Shown here: positions 32,301 to 41,514 of the stretch, one piece after another
Layout of the letters: the number at the start of each line of letters is the position of its first letter
How positions within the stretch are numbered: position 1 is the first letter of the stretch
Source of the DNA: Laburnicola sp. R22_1
Lineage: Eukaryota; Ascomycota; Dothideomycetes; Pleosporales; Didymosphaeriaceae
DNA: 64,000 nt
NCBI GenBank assembly: GCA_014281115.1
Contig: JACONQ010000018.1
Coordinates: forward strand, 124,001 to 188,000
Direction of reading: 5' to 3'
Program-made: the position numbers and the translations under genes
Notes under the pieces: generated by a model
What the model was told of the DNA's origin: nothing
Seen by the model: the letters and a program-made list of their open reading frames with translations, nothing else
The model's database searches: none

Positions 32301-32817
32301 CAACACACTGGACAGAAAGAGCTCGCAAGGATACGCTATTAAGCTATTTAACGGACTTATTGCCTGGAAAGCAAGCAAACAAGAGACTGTCACAACTTCG
32401 ACAACCGAAGCAGAGCTTCTCGCCTTATCGCAAGTGGCCAAGGAAGCAATCTTTATATCAAGACTACTGGACGAACTGCAGATTGAACTGTGCTCATCGT
32501 CAATTACCGTCCAATGCGATAATAAGCAAGCTATTCGACTAGTCACTGAGGAGATATCCAGGCTTCAGACTAAACTACGACACGTCGACATTCACAATCA
32601 CTGGTTAAGACAGGAAGTCTCTACCGGAAAGATCAAGGTGGAGTACGTACAATCGGCAGAAATGATCGCCGACGGCTTTACGAAGGTCCTCCCAGTCAAC
32701 AAGTGGAAAGGGTTCCTAACCCAACTTGGGCTGGTTGAGATAACAGAACGCAAAGTAGCGAATGAAGCACCTCTTGAGGAAATTCAAGGGCACCTTAATA
32801 ACCTTACTTTAGGATAA
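29374..32817 (+). CDS. Copia Pol: protease, integrase, reverse transcriptase, RNase H
   Basis: 1147 residues from the first ATG. The frame is open from directly after the Gag stop, so the natural product is probably a Gag-Pol readthrough fusion. Order: protease with the active site LDSGST (17-21); a His/Cys zinc-binding integrase N-terminus (LWHKRLGHP with QCDSCRKAK); the integrase core with Asp in AIDFHAYE, Asp in VIEADNE and Glu in GGAERSGG; reverse transcriptase with YDVTNAFVHASMDREVYMRM and the catalytic YVDD at 805-808; RNase H with VASDASFADN and TTSTTEAELLAL. Every catalytic residue looked for is present. It copies the element RNA into DNA and inserts it. Confidence 0.95.
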   Translation: METEVSDYPLKRSFILDSGSTCHITNNPDRIYNFRLPTSGDYIWAGNTKIWIKGYGSVDLTLRGQHRTTTLVLHDVAICPDLLCNLVSFRLLRHRGIWWDTQTDPTTLKGPDDKVIGKLSEIHGQWVLKYDPLPPTSYHIRKNTSRTKGAPQRASAELWHKRLGHPGPAAIEHLVQQAKGVRVKGVTTVQCDSCRKAKIRRQISRAPRINNKGPGERLAIDFHAYEAQSSTGERSQMLVTNRYSGLQWDFYFKDNRPAKSVIKVLSNFFLFLKNHYNITVKVIEADNEITMVKPEIERWLASQGITVEPSAPDTQAQNGGAERSGGVNKEKSRAMRLDANLPWELWPEVTRAAVYLYNRTPNYANNWKTPYEIFFTRVALNNGVVTSIKKPNLAHLKAYGCKAFAITDDTHRGKSRLQRLDPKAWIGYLVGYRSSNIYRIWIPSLAKVISTRDVIFDEQTVFSGKTEDLMDNLMHSTLEEIATYVRTIELPTPSHQPETESFHEDDTVGGSSNPQGEVDPPGYYQGVKIRDNYPTPPTTPPPAALLAQLMAGNESEMSLKGSSKTVPWAAAFIAGTQAGHVGKYRGDVIDKAKMMRTLAKGLKPHRSQLPPLPTCRTKLEDHPMGELFKEAERDHLASHKQMKSWSEVPMKKIKLTGQQILDCMWVYTYKLDKHHRLLKCKARLVVRGDQQRNITSQDTYAATLASRSFRMLVAIAAHYDMELEQYDVTNAFVHASMDREVYMRMPRGYQKPGTILQVNKALYGLRISPLLWQKEFTSTLKALGFQTVPHEPCCLLKDGIIVFFYVDDIILAFHKQKEEEAQQAIKRLQEKYTLSGGNDLQWFLGVEIIRDRKTRTIQLSQAAYSDKISRLVDKRDIRHDTPMAAIELKPRDGLATPSEINKYQRKIGSLLFAAVTTRPDIAFATSRLARFLSNPGLEHHNAADRVLLYLSSTRWRALQLGGGNCLQVASDASFADNTLDRKSSQGYAIKLFNGLIAWKASKQETVTTSTTEAELLALSQVAKEAIFISRLLDELQIELCSSSITVQCDNKQAIRLVTEEISRLQTKLRHVDIHNHWLRQEVSTGKIKVEYVQSAEMIADGFTKVLPVNKWKGFLTQLGLVEITERKVANEAPLEEIQGHLNNLTLG

Positions 32818-32867
32818 CAGGCTGCTAAATAGTTCAGCTTGCAAGGATCTTCCAAGCTGAGGGGGTG

Positions 32868-33053
32868 TGTCAGATATGCAGCTGTTAGATAGAACAAGCG
32901 CGTTGAGGTTGGATCTGTACAATAAAGCAGGGACCACCTGGCTTGGCACACTAGCGAAGAAGTCAGAACCAGCCGAACACGGTGGACACGAACACAATAC
33001 AATCATCATCATCTATTAAGGCGCATCATCGCATTCAACCATTAAATCTGACA
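32868..33053 (+). repeat. Right LTR of Copia element (186 bp)
   Basis: Same sequence as the left LTR. It is preceded at 32859-32867 by gagggggtg, a short polypurine tract that would prime plus-strand synthesis. Confidence 0.95.
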
Positions 33054-33720
33054 ACTTTACTAGTAAGGGGAGCTATAGCAATATTAAAAGGCAGTGTGCG
33101 CTAGCATATCTCTAACAGACAACTACTATTTAGATAACAACCTATCTAGTTTATTACAGTAAGTTCTTAACTTTACTATACTTATTAACGCTTACACAAT
33201 ATAGATAGCTCTAAAATTAATACCCTATCTATGCTATCCTAACTGTTTACTAGCAACGCTTACTAATAATAATTACTACTATACTTGTATATACCTATAT
33301 AAGGCTAAGGAGAAGGAGAAGAGTAATAGAGAAATAGATAATATTAGGGTCCTTAAGAAGGTAGTAGTAAGGTGCTATAACTTGCCTAAAGGTACACTTA
33401 TTAAATTAATCTTATATAATTACTAATATATAGTACTGGAAACTAAAAAGAATGCTATATTTATTAAAAGAAAGCTAAAAAGGATATAATTCCTTATTAA
33501 GTATATTAAAAATAGTAATAGTTTCTACCTAGAGTATACAAAGTATATTCTAGCGCTCTATAAGCATTATAGGATATAGAGATAGTTGCTAGGTCTATAA
33601 TATTATTTATTTATAGGTTAATTATAAAAGGGGTGTTTAGTGCTACTTTATCTAGTTTAAAATTAAACTGTTTAGCTTAAAAAGCAAAATCAAACACATG
33701 TTGATCACCTTGCGGTAACA
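33054..33720. other. AT-rich, RIP-like relic DNA
   Basis: Strongly AT-rich with very frequent TpA steps and many stops in every frame, in sharp contrast to the Copia element beside it. This matches an old repeat heavily mutated by repeat-induced point mutation, now unrecognisable. No gene is present. Confidence 0.6.
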
Positions 33721-34040
33721 AGACCAGGCGCGATGATACAATTCTATACTAAGATAGGGATTCGTCTAGACTATCGGGGCATGTCTAGATCATAGGAATG
33801 GTCTTTACTAATAGGTTTAATGTTTAATGACGTAAATTCTGTATGCTGCTGCGCCGGCTGTTGTAATGCTATGTGATTTGTGATAGTGCAGTAGATGCGA
33901 GGGGGAGCTTGGTGGGCTCTCACTATGTTGGACGTCGTATCACGTTTTCGATGTCTGGTAGGTGCTAGGGAATTTGAGTCCACGGGGTGTTTGGTCGAAG
34001 TGCAAAATGTGAGCGGAATAGACGATTTTATTTGTCTTGG

Positions 34041-34186
34041 TTGCATGCTTGAGTCGAGGGAATGTTTGATCTAGGACGAAAGCGATATGAAAGATTCATT
34101 CCGAACAGGCTGCTTGATTGCATGCTCGAGTCGAGGGCATGTTTGATCCAGGGTTGAAAGCGATCTGGAAGAATCATTCAAACTAA
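34041..34186. repeat. Imperfect 77-bp tandem duplication
   Basis: The segment starting ttgcatgcttgagtcgaggg at 34041 recurs at 34118 as ttgcatgctcgagtcgaggg and stays alignable for most of its length (gtttgatc, gaaagcgat, attcatt shared). It lies in the gap upstream of the Argonaute gene. The rest of 33721-34799 holds no recognised feature. Confidence 0.7.
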
Positions 34187-34799
34187 CATACATTGTAGAC
34201 AAACACATATCCTTTGTGGTAGCAAATCAAGCGCACATTATACTGCTCGATTCGAATGGATGTACCTAACCACCATTCTACCAAGCGCACATAATGATAA
34301 TTTAGGCCTAGAGATACCCCAAACTCTAAGGTAAAGACACCTTTCTTGCTGGTATCGCAATCAAAAGCACAACCACTGTCATCTATTCCGTACATCACTG
34401 CTCGTTTCACGTTAGCTATGAGGAAAGGTAGTACTGTTTACCGAAAGTGCGCGAAGTTTGGCCCAAACTGTGTTGTTTTTATCATGTCTGATTGCGATTT
34501 GGAACAAAAAGATTGCAATTCGTTTTAGTTTGGTTTATGTAGCTCTCCAGGTTTGTTGGTATGGTTTGGTAATTTTAGCATGTAGGATTGGGTATAAGGG
34601 CATTGGTGTTGCCGACTCTTGTTGCATCACCGCATCATTTCACTCGGCAGATACTCACATTGCGAAGACAACTACTTCTTTACTTTCAAGTCTTTCAACA
34701 ACCTCACATCGAGTGTCTCATTAAATCACATTTGAGAAACTCATTCTAAATACAAGTACTTCTTCACCTGCTCCGTCACCTGGCGATCCATCTGTCAAC

Positions 34800-37700
34800 A
34801 TGCCCCTAAACGAGGCCTTCAAGGCCAAACTGCAACAAGTTGTTGAGAAGGATGTAAACTCCACGAAAAGACCATGCTTTCGGTGTGGACAAATCGTTTT
34901 ACACAAGCCCACCAAGTGTGTGGATGCGGAACCTAAGGTACCTTTCGAGCAATGTTGGCGCACGGGTGCTGGAAATGTCGCCGAGAAATGCTCTGGAGAT
35001 GTTGAAGAGAGCAGGAATGAGGCAGAAAGTCTGTGGCAAGGTGCTGTGAATAAGAAGAAAGCTGGCAAGTCGAAGGGTGGGAAAGGGAAAGCCGCTGCGG
35101 ATAAGAAGACTGAGAAAGGGGAAGATGCTGCTGACCAACGAGAGCAACCTCAGCAACCTCAATCTCTGCAAGATCAATCTCAGCAACTAGGCTTCGGGAA
35201 ACTGATGTCACAGCCTTCAGCTGGGTCATTGGCGCAACAAGACAACAGTGGAAGGCAAGCAGCTCCAACACGCTCGACACAATCCTCAGGGCCCGGAAGT
35301 GGTGGGATAACAGCAGCTGGTATGACACAACCAGCGCCTGCACGAATTGACAGTTGGGCGGTTCCCAAAGCATTTTTCAAGGCGAACACCTCTGCAAGCA
35401 CTACAAGTGGACCTAGTAACACTTCCCATCTACCAACTGCAGCACCGGGACACGCATATACTGCTCCATCAAGTTCAACACCATTCTCAGGGCCCGGAAG
35501 TGGCGGGATAACAGCAGCTGGTAATACCTTAGGTATACAGCCAGCGGCCACAGCGGAACCAAAATCCGGCCCGATCCCGTTCCCAGAGATGAAGACTACG
35601 AAGGTACCTATTCCGGACGGAATTCAAGAAACAGGTATTTTCAATCCTACAGGGAAAAAAGCAGCTGGTGATTTCGTCATTGCTAGTAACTACGTCAAGG
35701 TCACCAAAGTGCCCAAGAACCTATATGCCTACTCTTTGACCTATTATCGTCCGAAGAAGGCTGGCGGCCGCGAAGTCTTTAGCAAACGTCGAGAGATTGA
35801 ATATGCATATATTGCTGCCCAAGAGAGCAAGGCCTTGGGATTGGGAGAGAACAAGGCTAAGTGCGTCACGAATTTCAAAGAGCTCTGGTCAACTGTTCCC
35901 ATTCATGATCCTAGATTTGGCAAAGACCATGAATGGGACTCAAGTGACTTCTCCTTTACGCAGTCAGACGGCAGAAAAGCCGAGAACGCTCACATCACCC
36001 TACGCGTCTTGGAGCCTCTGCTAGATATCGAGAAGTTGACAGAGTCCGACTTGGCGGAGCTTCCGGACTACATACGTGCCTTGAATGCAAACGTTTCAGA
36101 GTCTATCAAGCAGAACAACGAGAAGGAGAACAACGAGAAGGAGAAAAGCGGGAAAGAAATTATTCAGACAAGCGCTAGCAAGTAGGTCTGACCCCTACAC
36201 GAAAACCATATGTGTTGCTCGAAGCGAAGGAAATAACCTCATTCGCTTGGTTAAGACATATAGACACATACCTGTCTTTACCTGTTCGAACTATGCTAAC
36301 TTGGTAACCTTCAGATCCTTCATAAAGTATGGATATAATTACCTAGTCACTAAAGATCTCAACAGCGTTCGCGCAGTACGAGGCTACTTTGCCTCTATCC
36401 GACCGGGAGAAAAGGACATGCTCTTGAACATCAACACTGCAACCTCCGCATTTTTGCCTCCGTCGAAGCTATACGATTTCATCAAATATGCTGGAGGTAT
36501 CAATTCTGCAGAAAAGCTTCTGAAAGGGGCACTTCTCATAATTCACTATACCCGAGGGCCATTCCCAGGTAAAGAGGACATGGATTACAACGCTGAAGAG
36601 AAACGTACAGTCAAATTCGCCCAATTTGGTCGTAATTTTGCAGAACAGAGATTCTACCAGATGCAAGAGAAGAAAGAGGGCGAACTGAAGCAAGCCAAGC
36701 GCGGCACAGGTACGACCGTGCAAGATCATTTCAGAAATAGTAAGTCAATTGCAGAAGGAATCTCATGTTCCTATGCTAACATATATCATCATCATAGAGG
36801 GCCTCGATCTGAACAAACTTAATCTAAATCAAAATGGGTTCGCTGGAATCTGTGTCAACGTTGGTATACGTGTCAGGACGCAGAAAAAAGACGGAGAAAC
36901 GGATGAAGACTTCTTCTGCCAACAAAGCGAAGGCGGTGCTCTGTGGATTCCTGCAGGTCTCTTGCGCATCAAAGACGACCAGATAGTGAGATCTACTCTT
37001 CCCACGAGCCACGTTTCAGATATGATCAAAGTAGCATTACGATACCCCGCAGCAAATGCCAGCATGATCAAGTTAGAGGGGTTGGATATCCTCGGCCTCG
37101 AAAATCAGTATCTGGTAAATAGATCTTCCTCCCGCTAGTAACTGTACACTAATTTCAAACAGAAACGTATGAACTTCGAAGTAGAAACGGATCTCATTAC
37201 ACTTCCTGCAAGATTGCTCCCGCAACCAACTCTCTGTTACAAATGAGTCGATAAACAACAATCCGTCAAAGCTTCTTGGAATGTGAAAAATGTCCAGTTC
37301 AGAACCTGCGGGCGGTTGGATAGATTACACATCCTAGCATTCCCCTCATGCTTCAACACAACCAATCATAACGAGTCTAACCCTCAAAGTGCGTTGAAAA
37401 GAGCAAAAGACACACTTTTTGAGGCATTCAAAAAACATGGCATCCAGGGTGTGGCACCTGGCGAAATCAAATTCTTCCAAAGTGACAACAGTTACGTAGA
37501 TGAACTCGAGACATGGTTTAAGAGCAGGAAAAGCTCCTCAGATTGCACAGTCATATTGATTTCAGAGGTAGCACAGAGCCCTCAAAACATTTACTCGGAG
37601 ATCAAGCGACGGGCCGACTTTCATGGTGCACATACACATTGCGCCACAGGCTCTAAACTCACTAGAGGTCGAGAAGGTAATAAACAAATGGCCTCCAATC

Positions 37701-38737
37701 TCGCCCTAAAAGCCAACCTGAAAGTTGGTGGGGAAAATCACCACCTTGATACTTCCCAGCTCAAAGAAAGATTAAGCGGCATAGACAACACCATCATCAT
37801 GGGCGCCGATGTAGCTCACCCTCCTGCCAACGGACGTCAAGGTAGTCCCAGCGTGGCATGCGTTGTTGGTAGTACAAACGACCAGTTCATGCAATATCGT
37901 GGTTCAATGAGACTGCAGGCTGGTCGCCAAGAGAAAATCGAAGATATGCAGTCTATGGTGAGAGAGAAGCTCATTGCCTGGCGCTCCAATCACAAAAACT
38001 GTCTCCCTAATAATATCCTATTCTACCGCGATGGAGTCAGCGAATCACAATTTGCACTTTGCAAAGAGTACGAGATCGAAGCAATCCGAGAGGCATACAG
38101 GAAGCTAGCCCCCACGAACTACAAATCCCTCAGATTGACTTTCGTCATTGTGGGAAAACGTCACCACACTCGGTTCTATGCTACAGAAGAGAACCAGACC
38201 TATAAAACTACAACCACAGACAGCAAGGGTAAAGAGATTGAGTTTTCTAACGGAAACGTACTACCAGGTCTTCTAGTCGAAAATACTGTGACAAATCCAA
38301 CGCCTCACAAGTTCTTCCTCCAGTCCCATCAAGCAATCAAAGGAACTGCCCGATCAGCGCACTATCACGTCTTGCTTGACGAAATGAATCTCCGCAGCCC
38401 CAAACTCCCAGAGCTTACCCATCTCTTGTGCTTAGCCTTCAGTCGCGCGACCAAAGGCGTCTCCTATGTTAGCCCCTGCTACATTGCAGATAGATTGTGC
38501 GACCGCGGCATGGTTTACTTGAAGGGCTGGAACAACGATTATTCGCAAGAGCCCAAGCTTTCGCTTGTGGATGAAGCCGGCAATCGACTAAATCTCATTA
38601 ATGAGGAGCTTCGGATACGCAAGAATGAATTTGCGAAGGAATTGGCACAGTGTCGCGGAATTTGGGGTAACTACATGGAACCCGAAAGGCTCAATCCTTG
38701 GCATAGGAACCTCGACAAGGGCATGTTCTGGATGTAG
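34800..38737 (+). CDS. Argonaute (QDE-2-like) with Cys/His-rich N-terminus; one in-frame TGA
   Basis: Exons 34800-36181, 36315-36739, 36798-37114 and 37163-38737. Phases agree, introns have GTAGGT, GTAAGT and GTAAAT donors, and introns 1 and 2 have tatgctaac branch sites, giving 1232 codons. Residues 1-280 are low-complexity, with a knuckle-like CFRCGQIVLHKPTKC at 26-40 and two SGPGSGGITAAG repeats. Then come the N domain (from about 284), linker, PAZ (about 590-700; ICVNVG, LWIPAGLL), MID (YSEIKRRADFHG, NLALKANLKVGG) and PIWI. The slicer tetrad is complete: D924 (GADVAHP), E965 (GRQEKIEDM), D998 (FYRDGVSESQF) and H1108 (ARSAHYHVL). The expected role is small-RNA-guided silencing. A TGA at 37244-37246 (codon 736) interrupts the frame unless a 36-nt intron (37236-37271) is spliced. 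It could be intact, newly inactivated or read through. Confidence 0.88.
35285..35523 (+). repeat. Two 38-bp direct repeats within Argonaute N-terminus
   Basis: Copies at 35285-35322 and 35486-35523 (ctcagggcccggaagtgg onward) differ at one base and encode SGPGSGGITAAG twice, about 67 residues apart. The near identity over a silent site suggests a recent internal duplication. Confidence 0.85.
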
Positions 38738-39495
38738 GTGGATATGGCGAACTATCTCCGCACGAGCATTGTTTGGCCGTTTTATTTTCTACGTCTTCTC
38801 CCAAAACGCTTTCCCAGCCCTTCAGATCTCATTTTCCTCAATTCATAGTCTCATGATCAGGACCGTTCCCCATTTCCTTTTGTTACAAGTCCGGGATCCT
38901 TTAACCCTATCTACCACTTTTCTTTAGTTTGTATTTGTTCACCCCTTTCCTTTCCACTTTTTCCTTTTCTACGTTCCGTTTTCGCCTTTTCTGTTTTCCT
39001 CTTTCTTTTTCTCCTTATATTGCTCCTATCCTGTATTTCTTCGTTACATGTCCAGGGTTCTGCTCTGACAACAACTTCGCTCTGAGATTATTTTTGTTTG
39101 TTAGTTCGCGAATAGAACATTACATTTTCCCCTCAATCACCACCACCACCCCCGTCCCCGTTCCCTTCCATTTAGCAAACTTCTCATAGATTTCCTTATT
39201 ATTCCATACTCATAGCAAATAAGCATTCTCGAAAAATCCCAAACAGTGCCAATTGAATAGTGCAGAGACGATATTGCGTGAGTTCCGGGGTGTTTCAGTC
39301 TAGAATAAGTCCGCAGACTGGGACTCTTGACGTTTGACTTTGATTTAGTACTGAACGTGAAATTTCGGAACAGCTAATATCAGGTATCTCCAGTTTCCAA
39401 CAACAACCGGCCCTTGCGTAGTAGGCCACACCTCATCCGCTAAATCGCACAACAACCAACACCGGGAATGTTCAGTTTCGAACAATACCCAAACC
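38738..39495. other. Intergenic, pyrimidine-rich, no gene seen
   Basis: Separates the convergent 3' ends of the Argonaute and MetE-like genes. Much of 38780-39180 is rich in T and C tracts, as in fungal 3' regions. No coding feature is supported. Confidence 0.5.
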
Positions 39496-40758
39496 TCACG
39501 GCTCACCAGGCCAAATCTCATCCGCAATCTCCCTCACAAGTTTCAACTTCTTCTCCATGCCCTCAATATCAATCAAATTCCCCTCCGCATGACTCGCAAA
39601 CCCACACTGCGGACTCACGCCCATCCTCTTCAACGCCTCCTCCCTACTCTCCCCCTGCCCCTTAGCCATAATATCCGCCGCCTGCAAAATCCTCCTCTTC
39701 ATCTCCTCCTTGTCCTCCAGCTCCGGGAACTTACTCGTCACGACACCCAAAATGACGTTCTTATTCTTAGGCAGGAGAGCGAGGGGTTCGAAGCCGCCGG
39801 CACGCGGCGTGTCGTATTCGAGGTAGTAAGTGTGCATGTTGAGCGTTGTGAAGAGCTTGGTCGCGATGCGGTCGTAGCCGCCTTCGCTGAAGTGGCGCGA
39901 GTTGACGAAGTTGCCCCGGCAGAGGTGCACGCCTACGTGCATGTCTGCGGGGATTTTGGAAATGCAGTCGTTGTAGAGGTTGATGTAGAGGTCGAGGAGT
40001 TGGTCGGCTGACACGGTGTTGTTGGCGTCTTTTTTCCACCCTTCGAGCATCTTCTCCGAACAAAAGTCTAACCACCAGTCAGTTCTTGAACACACGATAC
40101 ACGCGGAACGAGATAGCGAGGACTTACACGCCAAATTCGGATCGTCAAACTGCACGTTGCGCAGGCCAGCTTGGTACAGGATATCCAACTCGACCTGATA
40201 CGCCTTGGCCACATCGGCGAAATACTCCTTATCATCCTTATACACATCCTTGGGATACGCCTTCCCATCCACATACCGCAAATGATACCAATTCGGCGCC
40301 GCCATGGTCAACTTCAAATCCCCCCACCTCTCCCGCGGCACCAACCCCTTCAAATACTCCACCTGATCCACATACGTACTCACCCCCGTATGCCTAATTT
40401 TCCCCACACAATACACGCTCTCGCCCGGCGTGTGGCCCGTCTCCATGAAGGCCGCAATGTCCGGCACGTACAGTCTGAATGTCTCGATGGGCGGGTTTTG
40501 GATTTCTTCCATGCCTTCTAGCGACGGCCAGAAAGTGCCCCAGAACATGTGGCGGCGGTATTCGCCATCGCTGATGGCGCGGAAGCCGAGAGTGCGCTGG
40601 GTTTCTACGACTTCGTTGATGGCTTTGTCTTCGAGGGGCTTCAGCTCTTCGGCTGATTTGCCGTCTTTGTAGCGCGCGTCGAGGAGGTGTTGGGGACGTT
40701 TGAGGGAGCCGAGGTGCTCGGCGCGGAAGGGGGGGTTTCGGTGGAGGGGGAAAGACAT
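39496..40758 (-). CDS. MetE C-terminal-domain-like protein
   Basis: Two exons, 40128-40758 and 39496-40067, around a 60-nt intron (GTAAGT donor, TTAG end), giving 400 residues. The intron is a multiple of three without stops, so the unspliced frame is also open and would add 20 residues after DDPNLA. The product matches the small MetE-like family (cobalamin-independent methionine synthase, catalytic barrel only): FRAEHLGSLKRPQHLL, RAISDGEYRRHMFWGTFWP, QFDDPNLA, HVGVHLCRGN with the His/Cys zinc ligands, LEYDTPRAGGFEPL, and SPQCGFASHAEGN with the last Cys. Full MetE is about 760 residues, so this is the half-size relative whose methyl donor and acceptor are uncertain. Cytosolic by inference. 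Confidence 0.85.
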   Translation of the reverse strand: MSFPLHRNPPFRAEHLGSLKRPQHLLDARYKDGKSAEELKPLEDKAINEVVETQRTLGFRAISDGEYRRHMFWGTFWPSLEGMEEIQNPPIETFRLYVPDIAAFMETGHTPGESVYCVGKIRHTGVSTYVDQVEYLKGLVPRERWGDLKLTMAAPNWYHLRYVDGKAYPKDVYKDDKEYFADVAKAYQVELDILYQAGLRNVQFDDPNLACKSSLSRSACIVCSRTDWWLDFCSEKMLEGWKKDANNTVSADQLLDLYINLYNDCISKIPADMHVGVHLCRGNFVNSRHFSEGGYDRIATKLFTTLNMHTYYLEYDTPRAGGFEPLALLPKNKNVILGVVTSKFPELEDKEEMKRRILQAADIMAKGQGESREEALKRMGVSPQCGFASHAEGNLIDIEGMEKKLKLVREIADEIWPGEP

Positions 40759-40848
40759 GCTGGAATTATTGAAAGTAGGGGATAGGCATTCGTGGTCAAA
40801 AATATACTAGAAGAACTTGTGCGACACGACTGGGCCGATCTGGCAAGG

Positions 40849-40856
40849 TATTTATA
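40849..40856 (-). promoter_or_regulatory. TATA box of MetE-like gene
   Basis: Reverse strand reads TATAAATA, 91 bp before the start codon at 40758, an excellent core promoter match. Confidence 0.55.
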
Positions 40857-41514
40857 AGGCTACACTGTTCCTAACCGGCATTCAGTTCGGGTTGTGCTCG
40901 TTCATCCTGAGCATGATTGCCCCACATCGTTTCACGCTAAATACATAGGCGATTCATCGGCGTACGTCACCCATCGCGGGGTACAGGCCACGAGTTGAGG
41001 GGTAAACAGGGGACTGGTACATGTGGCTAGCATTATTTTGGGAAGTAGAAGTGTATATCACGGCAGACTGGGAGAAACCATACTTCGTGCGGGTCAGCGC
41101 GGATGAGGGCAAATGGTTCGGAGCTTTAGCTAGTGTTATAGTGATTCAATTTGTAGTATTGTGATATCTGAGTCCTCCTATCTACCTCCAGTGCCGGAAC
41201 GTCAAAAGCCACTGGTAAGAAGGTGAAATTGATGGACCACGCAATGATGAAATCTGTGTACATTAAGATCTTGATTCGCAGATTCGACCGGAAGGTAATG
41301 ACTGCAGTCATAAATTAAAATGATAGACTATAAAGCCATCGTCGCATAGAAGGTCGACTGAACAGAAAATATATGGCTGAAAACGCATTGTTGAGCTCCA
41401 GTAAGGCCCGTAAATGACAGTTGGACTCCGGTAAGGTCCGTACACAGTGTGGTGAATGGTATGGCATATCGTAGTGGTAGATAGCGATGGTGTATGGTGG
41501 TAGATATACGGATC
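40857..41514. other. Intergenic, no gene seen
   Basis: Between the MetE-like promoter and the Ste2-type gene stop. A ccggtaaggtccgta-like motif is repeated at about 41399 and 41429. Nothing else recognised. Confidence 0.45.

Larger units (their letters stand above)
27904..33053 (+). mobile_element. Ty1/Copia LTR retrotransposon, 5150 bp, complete and young
   Basis: Bounded by two 186-bp LTRs that appear identical base for base, each starting TGTCAGA and ending TCTGACA. A 5-bp target duplication acttt lies at 27899-27903 and 33054-33058. The inside encodes Gag and then protease-integrase-reverse transcriptase-RNase H, the Copia order. The two coding parts share one frame and are separated only by a TAA. 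No other disabling change is seen, so the element is potentially autonomous and inserted recently. A tRNA-complementary primer site next to the left LTR was not recognised. Confidence 0.97.

Noticed and set aside
37244..37246. TGA read as selenocysteine or by an altered code
   Set aside because: Fungi of this type lack selenocysteine insertion, and every other gene here uses TGA as a stop. A nonsense mutation or mini-intron is simpler.
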